Source of the DNA: Massilioclostridium coli
Lineage (GTDB): Bacteria; Bacillota; Clostridia; Oscillospirales; Ruminococcaceae
Direction of reading: 5' to 3'
NCBI RefSeq assembly: GCF_900095865.1
Contig: NZ_FMIZ01000007.1
Location: 62,001-126,000, forward strand
DNA length: 64,000 bases
Shown: one piece after another, positions 37,801 through 45,227 of the stretch
Layout of the letters: every line of letters starts with the position of its first letter
Position numbering within the stretch: the stretch's first letter is position 1
Made by a program: the position numbers and the translations under genes
The notes under the pieces: generated by a model
Seen by the model: only the letters and a program-made list of their open reading frames with translations
Databases searched by the model: none
Told to the model about the DNA's origin: nothing

Positions 37801-40527
37801 CCGGCAGGTACCGAAATTACCATCCGGTATTCGGAAATTTATTATCCTGAACTGGATCCAAGCAATCCTTATTACTATGGGGAAATGTCAGGTAAACTGT
37901 TGACAGAAAACCTGAGAGCTGCCTTGTGTACTGATACCTATATTGCGAAAGGAACAAAAGGCGGGGAAACCTATCGTCCAAGCTTTACTTTCCATGGTTA
38001 TCGCTATATTGAAATCAGTGGGTTAGAGGAACCATTACCGGAAGAAAATATCAAAGGGATTGTATTAAGCTCGATTGAAGGTACAACTTCTACCTACGAA
38101 TCTTCCAATGAGTTAACCAACCAACTACACAAAAATATCCAACGTTCTTTGCTGGGGAACCATGTCAGCATTCCAACAGACTGCCCACAGCGTGATGAAC
38201 GTATGGGATGGACAGGGGACGCTCAAGTGTTTTCCAGAACAGCTACCTATTATGGCGATATGAATCTGTTGTATGAAGGATGGGAAGGTACCATCCGTGA
38301 TGCTCAAACAGCATCTGGTACAATTCCTCAAACAGCTCCAAACCTTGGTTGGGGAGCAAGTGTGGAGGTAGCCTGGCCAGCAGCAATTGTTATCCCAACC
38401 TGGGAAATCTATAAACAATATGGCAACACCCGTGTAATTGAAAGCAATTTGGATGCGATGAAAGCATTTTTGGATTCTATTGGAAATGATAAATTCGCGC
38501 CAGATAGTTATTTAACCAAGGGCACCGCATTAACCGAACATCTGGCCTTAGTTGGAACAGATTCCCCTCTATGTTCCAATGTGCTCTATGCCTATATGTT
38601 AGGGCTTTTCTCCAAAATGGCTGCGGCAATTGGAGAAGATGAACTTGCACAGCATTATGGTGATTTAAGCGTAAAAGTAAAAGAAGAATGGAATCAGGTA
38701 TTTATTAATGCCGCAACTGGACAAACTCAGAATTCCAGTGGAGGTATCCAGGATACCCAGGCTTCTTATGCTTTAGCGATTGAATACAACGTAATCAGCG
38801 ATGAAAACCGTGATCGAGCAGCAGAATTATTGGATCAGGCTTGTGAACGTGGTTACAATAATGTTCCATATACCATTACAACCGGATTTATTGGAACAGC
38901 ACCATTGTTGCCAGCATTAACTGATGTGGGTAAAGTGGACACTGCCTATAAAATGTTTGAACAAACAGAATTTGCTTCCTGGTTGTATCCAGTTACCCAA
39001 GGAGCAACCTCTATTTGGGAACGTTGGAACGGCTATACCATTGAAAATGGATTTAGTGGATTAAACTATATGAATTCCTTTAACCACTATGCAGCCGGTG
39101 CGGTTGGCGCATGGATGATGAACGACCATGTGGGAATTACTAGTGATGAAGAACATCCTGGATTCCAACAGTTTATTTTACAGCCAACACTGGGTGGAGA
39201 TTTCACCTATGTCAATGGTGGATATGATTCCATTTATGGGCATATTACTTCCAATTGGAAAGTGAATCAAGGTAAATTGACTGCATATGAAGCGGAAGTT
39301 CCAGCAAATACTACAGCAACTCTGTATCTGCCAATGGATCAGAACACTGTGATTGGAGATCTGCCAGAAGGTGTTTCCTTTACTGGATGGGATACCAGAT
39401 ATGGAAATTCTGTAGCGGTATTCCAATTAGTAGCTGGTGGATACCAATTCTCAGTTGAAAATAATGGATTGACAGTAGCTCTTAATGATGGCTATGTAAC
39501 CGAAGGAACACCAGAACCACCAGTTGGCGATGCTAATAAAACCATCTTGGATAAAGTAATTACAGAAGCAAACCGTCTGAAAGAGACAGAAGAATATACC
39601 AATGCCATCCCAGCAGTAAAAGAAAGCTTTGATAAAGTGTTGGCAGATGCGCAGGCTGTGTATGACAATCCATCTGCAACCCAGAAAGAAGTGGATACCG
39701 CATGGATGAACCTGATGGAAGAAATTCACAAACTAGGATTCCAAAAAGGTGATAAGACGGCCTTACAGGAACTGTATTATCAAGTAAAAGACATCGATCT
39801 GAGCCAGTACCGTGACGGTGCAGCGAAAGAGAACTTCAAAACAGCATTGGTAAACGCAGAAACTGTATTAGCGGATGAAAACGCATTACAAAATGAAATA
39901 GACAAAGCGTACAACGATCTGAAATCAGCGTATGAAGCATTGGAAAAATTGGCCGACAAGAGCCAGCTAAAAGCGCTGCTGGACGAATGTGCAGGATACC
40001 AAAAAGAAGAATACACCCCGGTAACGTGGGAAGTATTCGAAGGAATCCAGAAGAAAGCTCAGGAAGTCTATGACAATGCCAATGCAACACAGGAAGAAAT
40101 CAATGCAGCAGTGGATGAACTTTTAAGCGGCATGCTGCAATTGCGGTTTAAAGCAGATAAATCTCTGCTACAGAATTTAATTGCTGAATTAGAAGAAATG
40201 GATTTCAGCCAATATACAGAAGAAAGTGTAGCGGCATTCCAAATTGTTTTAGCGGAGGCAAAAACAATACTGTCTGATGACAATATCAGTATAGAGGATC
40301 AGCAGATTGTGGATCAGCAAGTATCCAATTTAAAATCCGCTTACAAAGGATTAATTGGTAAACAAACAGATTCTACGGAATTTGTAGATATTACCCCATC
40401 CAACGAAAATAGTCAAGAAACAAAACCAATAGAAGCGGCGAACACAGGGGATGTATCCCCAATTGCTGGACTGATTCTGTTGGGGTTAGCTGGAATTACA
40501 GTAGCAGCTTTCCAAAAACGCAAATAA
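34897..40527 (+). CDS. Giant secreted GH78 alpha-L-rhamnosidase, wall-anchored
   Basis: An intact 1876-residue surface enzyme. Signal peptide about 1-27 (VSA-T). Fn3-like N domain (about 30-143, NPQGLDDDTPSFGWRMDSN). Two tandem LamG-like domains that are an internal duplication, with FGVQDSNNFYMWQINAGD (about 174) and IGGQDNSNFYMWQINAAE (about 347), about 173 residues apart, then a third beta-sandwich region. The GH78 catalytic domain (about 1060-1430) contains TDCPQRDERMGWTGD with candidate general acid E1101 and SIWERWNGYT with candidate base E1375. FIVAR-like repeats (about 1544-1800) and a sorting tail N1849-TGD, helix, FQKRK end it. ATG follows GTAAGGAGGAAAAA. It cleaves rhamnosyl bonds in pectic glycans or glycosides. 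Confidence 0.92.
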   Translation: MKKFYRSIAAILAVCMLFTMAFTVSATDQTLYTMEILDLTVNNRTNPQGLDDDTPSFGWRMDSNLVGQKQTAYHVIVTEKFSGETMWDSGKVEGNVSQYIEYAGKELSPESDYNWNVTVYDSNGKAYLSDTATFTTGLMADRLIPEEQPSIQDLTSYTIDTDFVIHSGCMGLLFGVQDSNNFYMWQINAGDLSINPHQWSNGGINTNFPHPSIKDALGVDSILETPLHLTMKMEEGTVTSWINDVQIGEPLSIGQVKLGRIGFRQAVNESVDIDQITVKDQDGQVVFEEDFSDQTSNPFDGGTVENGQLKMNSTNLVFQKDTELENTTFTIDFDGQVVNTALGPLIGGQDNSNFYMWQINAAERVFKPHQWSGGNITTLKQVSLDPVFGEGQPIEGVPFHMTIQANNGEVKTYLNKIGEQPQLIDTIQLSPFSVGKFGFRQMKDHVSNEVGLIDNLKIVGENGSILLEDDFSSPYNTTFPSGSITEDGWFCAENGLFFQNETEEVLGWSGAQWIGSPEISVDSGKIPVYNLYYDLQLVEGSTKAAALVCGNDYRLMDKTKNNYRVEGESYLSFELDASNVSAGGSPVLNLYRKGFCSDDYKNPDATTLMRSFSLDNIGVTAENLYTTPIRFSLTCYGGGFRIYVNDQNYGEVVINPTGGTQDQPCYTYLNSIGFLTEPGQQAEFQNYEIRTWDTAHAVMFDKTTGATYSIFEGQDGVSVQDHFIMVGDQAKQVKILAEPDYKSNQLLRKEFNADQPIQSARLYITSRGIYEPYVNGERIGEDWFNPGFTQYNKTITYSTYDITDQLQQGTNAIGVRLASGWWHDEMTFDLSKYNYWGNKPSLLAKVVVTYADGTKDTIVTDESWSYNNTDSPIIYAGFFNGEVYDARKEATIEGWNQPGYTGENWYNASVIVPLPENANPHIIARVDEPVRHVETLSAKFDKEPDPNIYIYDMGTNMVGVPEITFPEMPAGTEITIRYSEIYYPELDPSNPYYYGEMSGKLLTENLRAALCTDTYIAKGTKGGETYRPSFTFHGYRYIEISGLEEPLPEENIKGIVLSSIEGTTSTYESSNELTNQLHKNIQRSLLGNHVSIPTDCPQRDERMGWTGDAQVFSRTATYYGDMNLLYEGWEGTIRDAQTASGTIPQTAPNLGWGASVEVAWPAAIVIPTWEIYKQYGNTRVIESNLDAMKAFLDSIGNDKFAPDSYLTKGTALTEHLALVGTDSPLCSNVLYAYMLGLFSKMAAAIGEDELAQHYGDLSVKVKEEWNQVFINAATGQTQNSSGGIQDTQASYALAIEYNVISDENRDRAAELLDQACERGYNNVPYTITTGFIGTAPLLPALTDVGKVDTAYKMFEQTEFASWLYPVTQGATSIWERWNGYTIENGFSGLNYMNSFNHYAAGAVGAWMMNDHVGITSDEEHPGFQQFILQPTLGGDFTYVNGGYDSIYGHITSNWKVNQGKLTAYEAEVPANTTATLYLPMDQNTVIGDLPEGVSFTGWDTRYGNSVAVFQLVAGGYQFSVENNGLTVALNDGYVTEGTPEPPVGDANKTILDKVITEANRLKETEEYTNAIPAVKESFDKVLADAQAVYDNPSATQKEVDTAWMNLMEEIHKLGFQKGDKTALQELYYQVKDIDLSQYRDGAAKENFKTALVNAETVLADENALQNEIDKAYNDLKSAYEALEKLADKSQLKALLDECAGYQKEEYTPVTWEVFEGIQKKAQEVYDNANATQEEINAAVDELLSGMLQLRFKADKSLLQNLIAELEEMDFSQYTEESVAAFQIVLAEAKTILSDDNISIEDQQIVDQQVSNLKSAYKGLIGKQTDSTEFVDITPSNENSQETKPIEAANTGDVSPIAGLILLGLAGITVAAFQKRK

Positions 40528-40539
40528 ACTAATTGAATC

Positions 40540-40574
40540 AAAAATGGCAGTAGTGTTTACTACTGCCATTTTTA
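40540..40574 (+). terminator. Terminator after GH78 gene
   Basis: AAATGGCAGTAGT and ACTACTGCCATTT arms, then T-run. Confidence 0.9.
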
Positions 40575-40837
40575 TCTGCTTTCATAAAACAAAATGCCTG
40601 CTTTTATCAAGGAAAGCAAAAACTTTTTGTTGCGCATGTTGAGAGAAGAAAGAACGATATATTTGCAACGTGAAAAAGGTAAAGAATAGGAGTTTGTAGT
40701 GCAAGTGATATCAAAGATACTGGATAATTTTTCAGATACTGGTATTGCCGACGGTTCCTAATAGGATACTTGTTTTTATGTACTTGTCATTCCGCTCTTA
40801 TTTGTGTTATACTGATTCCAGAATAGGGGGCAGATCA

Positions 40838-41578
40838 ATGAAGATTATAATTTCTCCAGCCAAAAAAATGAAGCGGGATTTGGATTTTTTACCTCCTAAC
40901 GGATTGCCAAAATATTTGGAAAAAACAGAACGGTTAAAGGAATATTTACAATCCCTATCCTACCAAGATTTAAAACAGCTTTTAAGTTGTAATGATCAAA
41001 TAGCGCAGCAGAATTTTCAGCGTTATCAAAATATGGATTTGTTTCATCAATTGACGCCGGCAATCCTGGCCTATGAGGGGATTCAATATCAATATATGGC
41101 GCCTCAAGTGTTTGAAACGGATTATTTTCAGTATATCCAGGAGCACCTACGTATTTTATCTGGATTTTATGGGATTCTAAAACCGTTTGATGGGGTAGTA
41201 CCTTATCGGTTGGAGATGCAGGCTAAGCTAAAAATAGATGGCTGTCATAATTTATATGAATATTGGGGAGATTCTTTGTATCAAACTTTAGCCCACAAAG
41301 ATGATACCATATTAAACTTGGCATCGAAAGAATACAGTAAAATTGTTAAAAAATACCTTTCCCCTAGAATAAGATGGATTGACTGCACGTTTGGAGAGTG
41401 GGTTGATGGAAAAATTAAGGAGAAGGGTGTTTATGTAAAGATGGCAAGAGGGCAGATGGTGCGTTTTATGGCGGAACACAATCTGGAAGATGTAGAAGGT
41501 ATCCAGAAATTTGACCGTTTAGGGTACCAATATCAGCCTGATTTATCTCAAAAAGACCATTTTATATTTTTGAAATAG
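40838..41578 (+). CDS. yaaA: YaaA-family peroxide stress protein
   Basis: A 246-residue member of the YaaA/DUF328 family: MKIIISPAKKMKRDLDFL at the start, YEGIQYQYMAPQ, and LSGFYGILKPFDGVVPYRLEM in the middle. In E. coli YaaA limits intracellular free iron during hydrogen peroxide stress and binds DNA. ATG at 40838 follows AGGGGG; the longer in-frame start at 40745 lies in the promoter region. Followed after 11 bases by a peroxiredoxin gene, which supports an oxidative-stress unit. Confidence 0.93.
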   Translation: MKIIISPAKKMKRDLDFLPPNGLPKYLEKTERLKEYLQSLSYQDLKQLLSCNDQIAQQNFQRYQNMDLFHQLTPAILAYEGIQYQYMAPQVFETDYFQYIQEHLRILSGFYGILKPFDGVVPYRLEMQAKLKIDGCHNLYEYWGDSLYQTLAHKDDTILNLASKEYSKIVKKYLSPRIRWIDCTFGEWVDGKIKEKGVYVKMARGQMVRFMAEHNLEDVEGIQKFDRLGYQYQPDLSQKDHFIFLK

Positions 41579-41589
41579 GAGGAATAAGG

Positions 41590-42054
41590 ATGTTAAATAC
41601 AGGTGTGAAAGCCCCAGAAATTGTTTTACCAGATCAAAATGGGATAGAAGTAAAGTTATCTGATTTTTTAGGGAAAAAAGTAGTGGTATATTTTTATCCA
41701 AAAGACAATACCCCTGGATGTTCCAAACAGGCGGTAGCTTTTGCGGAACAATTTGAGGAATACCGAAAACGTGATATTGTCCTGATTGGAATCAGTAAGG
41801 ATAGCCAAAAGTCCCATGTCCGTTTTATAGAAAAATACCAGCTTCCATTTATTTTGTTGTCCGACCCAGATTTAAAGGCGATTCAAGATTATGATGTGTG
41901 GCAGGAAAAGAAATTGTATGGTAAAGTAAGTATGGGGGTTGTCCGTACTACCTATTTGATTGATGAGCAGGGAATGATTCAACAGGTATGGAATAAGGTA
42001 AAACCTGACCAAAATGCCACTGAGATTTTATCCTATCTGGATGCTGAAAAATAA
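41590..42054 (+). CDS. bcp: Peroxiredoxin of the BCP/PrxQ type, lacking the usual resolving Cys
   Basis: A 154-residue thiol peroxidase. VVYFYPKDNTPGCSKQAVAF carries the peroxidatic Cys in TPGC. Many BCP/PrxQ proteins have a second Cys five residues later (TPGCTxEAC); here it is Val, and no other Cys is present, so a one-Cys mechanism with an external thiol is expected. The conserved Arg (VRTTYLI) is present. It reduces peroxides in the cytoplasm. ATG follows AGGAGG; co-transcribed with yaaA. Confidence 0.93.
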   Translation: MLNTGVKAPEIVLPDQNGIEVKLSDFLGKKVVVYFYPKDNTPGCSKQAVAFAEQFEEYRKRDIVLIGISKDSQKSHVRFIEKYQLPFILLSDPDLKAIQDYDVWQEKKLYGKVSMGVVRTTYLIDEQGMIQQVWNKVKPDQNATEILSYLDAEK

Positions 42055-42139
42055 TCATTAAAAGTAATCGGTTTTTATAGAGTTAGAATCTATTTAAATC
42101 ATGCCTTTTCTACAATAAATTTTGATCAACCAAAAAAGG

Positions 42140-42168
42140 TTTACAAATTTTTAGTGATCCTGTATAAT
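42140..42168 (+). promoter_or_regulatory. Promoter of the fluoride-riboswitch transcript
   Basis: TTTACA (42140-42145), 17-base spacer, TATAAT (42163-42168). Transcription would begin at about 42175, exactly at the start of the riboswitch. Confidence 0.8.
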
Positions 42169-42174
42169 AAACTT

Positions 42175-42232
42175 CGGGAATGAAGTTCTCCCTTGGGAAA
42201 CCAAAACCGCTGATCAGGCTGATGACTTCTGT
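42175..42232 (+). promoter_or_regulatory. Fluoride riboswitch (crcB motif)
   Basis: Matches the small crcB aptamer: stem GGGA/TCCC (42176-42179 and 42188-42191) closing a loop ATGAAGTTC, an extra TTGG-GAAA-CCAA hairpin, then AACCGC...GGCTGATGACTTCTG. The conserved 3' GCTGATGACTTCT segment is present, and ACTTC (42225-42229) can form the family pseudoknot with GAAGT (42182-42186). The 3' part of the aptamer overlaps a terminator arm, so fluoride should favour readthrough (gene on). Confidence 0.88.
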
Positions 42233-42265
42233 GATTTTATTGGTCGCAGGAGGCATCAGCTTTTT
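42218..42265 (+). terminator. Expression-platform terminator of the fluoride riboswitch
   Basis: GCTGATG-A-CTTCTG (42218-42231) pairs with CAGGAG-G-CATCAGC (42247-42260), followed by T5. The 5' arm is part of the aptamer, so the two folds exclude each other. Confidence 0.87.
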
Positions 42266-42287
42266 GCGCCTAAAGGAGGAAATGATT

Positions 42288-43493
42288 ATGTTAACATCAC
42301 TCGCACTTATTTTTCTGGTAGGCTTATCGATGGCTGCGATCTGCCAAAAAATAAAATTGCCCCGTATCATCGGGATGTTGGTTACTGGTATTGTTTTGGG
42401 ACCATATGTTTTGGATTTACTGGACCCATCTATTCTCTCTATATCATCAGAACTGCGGCAAATGGCACTTATCATTATTTTGCTGAAAGCAGGGCTTTCT
42501 TTGGATTTGGCAGACCTTAAAAAAGTGGGGCGTCCTGCTGTTATGATGTCGTTTGTACCAGCTAGTTTTGAGATACTCGCTTTTTTCTTGTTTGCTCCAT
42601 ATCTCCTTGGAGTTACAAGGATGGAAGCTGCTGTTATGGGCTCTGTCCTTGCCGCGGTATCCCCAGCGGTGGTTGTACCACGTATGGTCCAGCTTATGGA
42701 TACGAAGTACGGTACTTCAAAAAGTATTCCTCAACTAGTGATGGCCGGTGCGTCTTGCGATGATATTTTTGTAATTGTATTGTTTTCAACATTTGTGAGT
42801 ATGGCACAAGGGGGAAGTGCGCACCTAATGGATTTTTTGAGTATTCCAATTTCGATTGTACTCGGTATTATCTTAGGTGCTATCGTTGGATTTCTTCTTA
42901 GCTTGTTTTTTGAAACCGCATATGCCCATAAACATTGTGTGAGGAACAGCATGAAAGTTATCATTGTATTAGGGATATCGTTTTTATTGATGGCGATTGA
43001 AACCTGGACAAAAGGGATTGTTTCTATTTCTGGATTACTGGCAATCGTCAATATGGCATGCGTAGTGAAAATAAAGAGTATTGCTTCTGTTTCCAATAGG
43101 TTGTCTGAAAAATTTGGAAAACTGTGGATTGCAGCAGAAGTGATATTATTTGTGTTGGTAGGGGCTGCGGTTGACATCCGTTATACCATGGAAGCAGGTG
43201 TTGTTGCTATTGGAATGATATTGATTGCGCTTGTTTTTCGGTCGATCGGAGTATTTATCTGCCTGTTAAAAACACAGTTAAATGGAAAAGAACGCCTTTT
43301 CTGCATAATTGCGTATTTGCCAAAAGCAACGGTACAGGCTGCAATTGGTTCTGTTCCGCTTGCGATGGGATTGCCTTGTGGGAAGATAGTTCTTTCTGTG
43401 GCTGTTTTGGCAATTTTGATTACAGCGCCACTTGGAGCGTTGGGGATGGACTTTACTTATCAAAGATTGCTTCTCAAAGAAGAAAAATTTTAA
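42288..43493 (+). CDS. Cation:proton antiporter (CPA family), fluoride-riboswitch controlled
   Basis: A 401-residue membrane protein with about 12 helices (IFLVGLSMAAICQKIKLPRI, VLGPYVLDLL, a family GASCDDIFVIV segment with the buried DD pair, and VGAAVDIRYT). It is a Na+/H+-exchanger (NhaP/KefB-like) transporter. I chose ATG at 42288, eight bases after AAAGGAGG; the longer frame from 42180 merely translates the riboswitch and terminator. Antiporters are one of the gene classes associated with fluoride riboswitches, so it may export fluoride-stress-related ions or raise pH homeostasis; the transported ion is not established. Confidence 0.9.
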   Translation: MLTSLALIFLVGLSMAAICQKIKLPRIIGMLVTGIVLGPYVLDLLDPSILSISSELRQMALIIILLKAGLSLDLADLKKVGRPAVMMSFVPASFEILAFFLFAPYLLGVTRMEAAVMGSVLAAVSPAVVVPRMVQLMDTKYGTSKSIPQLVMAGASCDDIFVIVLFSTFVSMAQGGSAHLMDFLSIPISIVLGIILGAIVGFLLSLFFETAYAHKHCVRNSMKVIIVLGISFLLMAIETWTKGIVSISGLLAIVNMACVVKIKSIASVSNRLSEKFGKLWIAAEVILFVLVGAAVDIRYTMEAGVVAIGMILIALVFRSIGVFICLLKTQLNGKERLFCIIAYLPKATVQAAIGSVPLAMGLPCGKIVLSVAVLAILITAPLGALGMDFTYQRLLLKEEKF

Positions 43494-43730
43494 AGCAGGA
43501 TTTATTGAACAGCTATATCAGTAATCGAAATTGAATCTAATTGTATAGTAGAAACAGAGCGTAAAATATGCTATAATAAAACGAAATTACAATAATAATT
43601 CGTGTTACTTGAAGATAAGATAATTAAGTTTATAAACAAATTTATTTTTGTTCACATGAATCATTGAAAAGAAGTATTCAAATAAAAAAACAGGATGACT
43701 AAAAATACAGTCAATTAAGGAGGAATAAAA

Positions 43731-44201
43731 GTGGTAAGGGTAATGTTTATTTGTCACGGCAATATTTGTCGTTCCCCAATGGCCGAGTTTGTGTTTCGTG
43801 ATATGGTGGAGAAAAAAGGGTTAGCATCCTCTTTTTTCATAGCTTCTTCCGCAACCAGTACAGAAGAAATCGGAAACCCAGTGCATCCTGGAACTAGGAA
43901 AAAATTGCGGGATTATGGGATTGACACCAGTGGAAAATATGCTGTTCAGCTGCGGTATAGTGATTATCAAAATTATGATTACCTAATTGTGATGGATGAA
44001 TACAACATGATTAATATTACCCGTATTATTCCATCCGATCCACAACAAAAAATCCACAAATTACTGGATTTTACACAGCGGGGTGGAGATATTGCAGACC
44101 CTTGGTACACAGGAAATTTTGATGTTACCTATGATGATGTGTATGAAGGGTGTACTTGCTTGCTAGAACATATTTTACACCATGATGCCGCATTACTTTA
44201 A
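43731..44201 (+). CDS. Low-molecular-weight protein-tyrosine-phosphatase
   Basis: 156 residues. P-loop CHGNICRSPMAEF (CX5R) lies near the N-terminus and the catalytic Asp in DPWYTG near the C-terminus, the two signatures of this family. It dephosphorylates tyrosine residues of proteins. GTG start at 43731 follows AGGAGGAATAAAA. Flanked by a terminator; transcribed alone. Confidence 0.94.
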   Translation: MVRVMFICHGNICRSPMAEFVFRDMVEKKGLASSFFIASSATSTEEIGNPVHPGTRKKLRDYGIDTSGKYAVQLRYSDYQNYDYLIVMDEYNMINITRIIPSDPQQKIHKLLDFTQRGGDIADPWYTGNFDVTYDDVYEGCTCLLEHILHHDAALL

Positions 44202-44206
44202 GAAAT

Positions 44207-44243
44207 AAAAGATGAAGAAGGAGACTCCTTCTTCATCTTTTTT
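44207..44243. terminator. Bidirectional terminator
   Basis: AAAGATGAAGAAGGAG and CTCCTTCTTCATCTTT arms with A- and T-runs; shared by the phosphatase gene and the convergent small gene. Confidence 0.9.
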
Positions 44244-44258
44244 GCATCGTAAGGGATA

Positions 44259-44507
44259 TTATTGTTTTTCAGCTAATAATGTTAAAGCGATTTCTTCATT
44301 AGAGTCACAAGAAATGCTAGTGATATCACTGAATGATATTATGCTTATTCCATCCTTTTTTCCGTAATCATCTAATTGTTCCACTGTAATAATAGTATCC
44401 TTTATTTCTGAGATAAAGCCTTGGATATCATAATTCCCACTTTCCAATAGTTCAATTGAAACTACTTTATGGTTTTCTTGGGCAAAACAAGCCAAATCAG
44501 CAACCAA
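44259..44507 (-). CDS. Small hypothetical protein, possibly 5'-truncated
   Basis: An 82-codon minus-strand frame with protein-like composition (acidic, alternating hydrophobic pattern such as VVSIELLESGNYDIQGFISE and DGISIISFSDITSI), ending next to a terminator, which suggests a real gene end. However, the only start, TTG at 44507, has no binding site, and upstream sequence is not coding-like. I therefore suspect an N-terminally truncated remnant or a different start. I do not recognise the family. Confidence 0.4.
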   Translation of the reverse strand: MVADLACFAQENHKVVSIELLESGNYDIQGFISEIKDTIITVEQLDDYGKKDGISIISFSDITSISCDSNEEIALTLLAEKQ

Positions 44508-44710
44508 GTTATTTGTTGTTAGATGGAACGGACAATGGTGCTGGTGGTGTAAAAGATATAGTTGATAAACTTTTTGCCCATACTTATCCGAGCTTTCAAT
44601 TCGATAAATATTAATCCTTTTACAATTGCGAGAAGTTATTCATATATCTTGCTATATTCTTTAAAAGAAGTTATTTTGGTGTATTATTATAAAGTTGTAG
44701 TTTATAGGAA

Positions 44711-44738
44711 ACGAGAACTGTGGAGCCACAGTTCTCGT
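44711..44738. terminator. Hairpin terminator before the ACT-domain gene end
   Basis: ACGAGAACTGTGG and CCACAGTTCTCGT are perfect complements; a T-run follows on the plus strand and a weaker one on minus. Confidence 0.75.
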
Positions 44739-44769
44739 TTTGTGATTCTATTTAATAATAGCTGAAAAA

Positions 44770-45204
44770 TTATACCAATTCAGCTAGTTCATGTTGGCAG
44801 ATTAATTTGACGCCATTTTGGGTTAAAATTTTAGCGGCCCCGTCGGTATCGTTAACGCGGAAGATCATATAAGCTTTATCCGCTTTTTTGATAGTAAAGG
44901 AATAGGAATATTCCAAATTAATTTGGTTTTCTCCTAAAATTTCGAGTATTTTCATCAGACTTCCCGGTTTGTTGGACATTTCAACTGCCAATACTGGAGT
45001 GATGGAGAATACATAGCCGGATTCTTTTAAAACACAGGCTGTTTTGTGCATATCATCAACAATAATACGCAAGATCCCAAAGTCCTCTGCATCTGCCAGA
45101 GATAGGGCACACATATTAATATTATTTTCATTTAATAACTTGGTAAATTCGGAAAGCTGTCCAGGTTTATTTTCCAAAAATACAGAGATTTGTTTCGCTG
45201 TCAT
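44770..45204 (-). CDS. ACT-domain protein
   Basis: A 144-residue protein made of two ACT domains (VFLENKPGQLSEFTKLL at about 8-22 and VEMSNKPGSLMKILEIL at about 78-94). ACT domains bind amino acids and regulate enzymes. AAGGAGAGAGACC precedes the ATG. It is 23 bases from the phenylacetate-CoA ligase gene upstream and probably co-transcribed. In Clostridia this pair often accompanies indolepyruvate oxidoreductase genes, which are not in this window. Confidence 0.9.
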   Translation of the reverse strand: MTAKQISVFLENKPGQLSEFTKLLNENNINMCALSLADAEDFGILRIIVDDMHKTACVLKESGYVFSITPVLAVEMSNKPGSLMKILEILGENQINLEYSYSFTIKKADKAYMIFRVNDTDGAAKILTQNGVKLICQHELAELV

Positions 45205-45227
45205 AACGGTCTCTCTCCTTTTTCATT

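Noticed and set aside
42180-42287. N-terminal extension of the antiporter
   Set aside because: This frame is the fluoride riboswitch and its terminator; a proper ribosome binding site supports the start at 42288.
44513-44615. Plus-strand coding-like remnant (LDGTDNGAGGVKDIVDKLFA)
   Set aside because: Short, no start or binding site, no identifiable family; perhaps a gene scrap.
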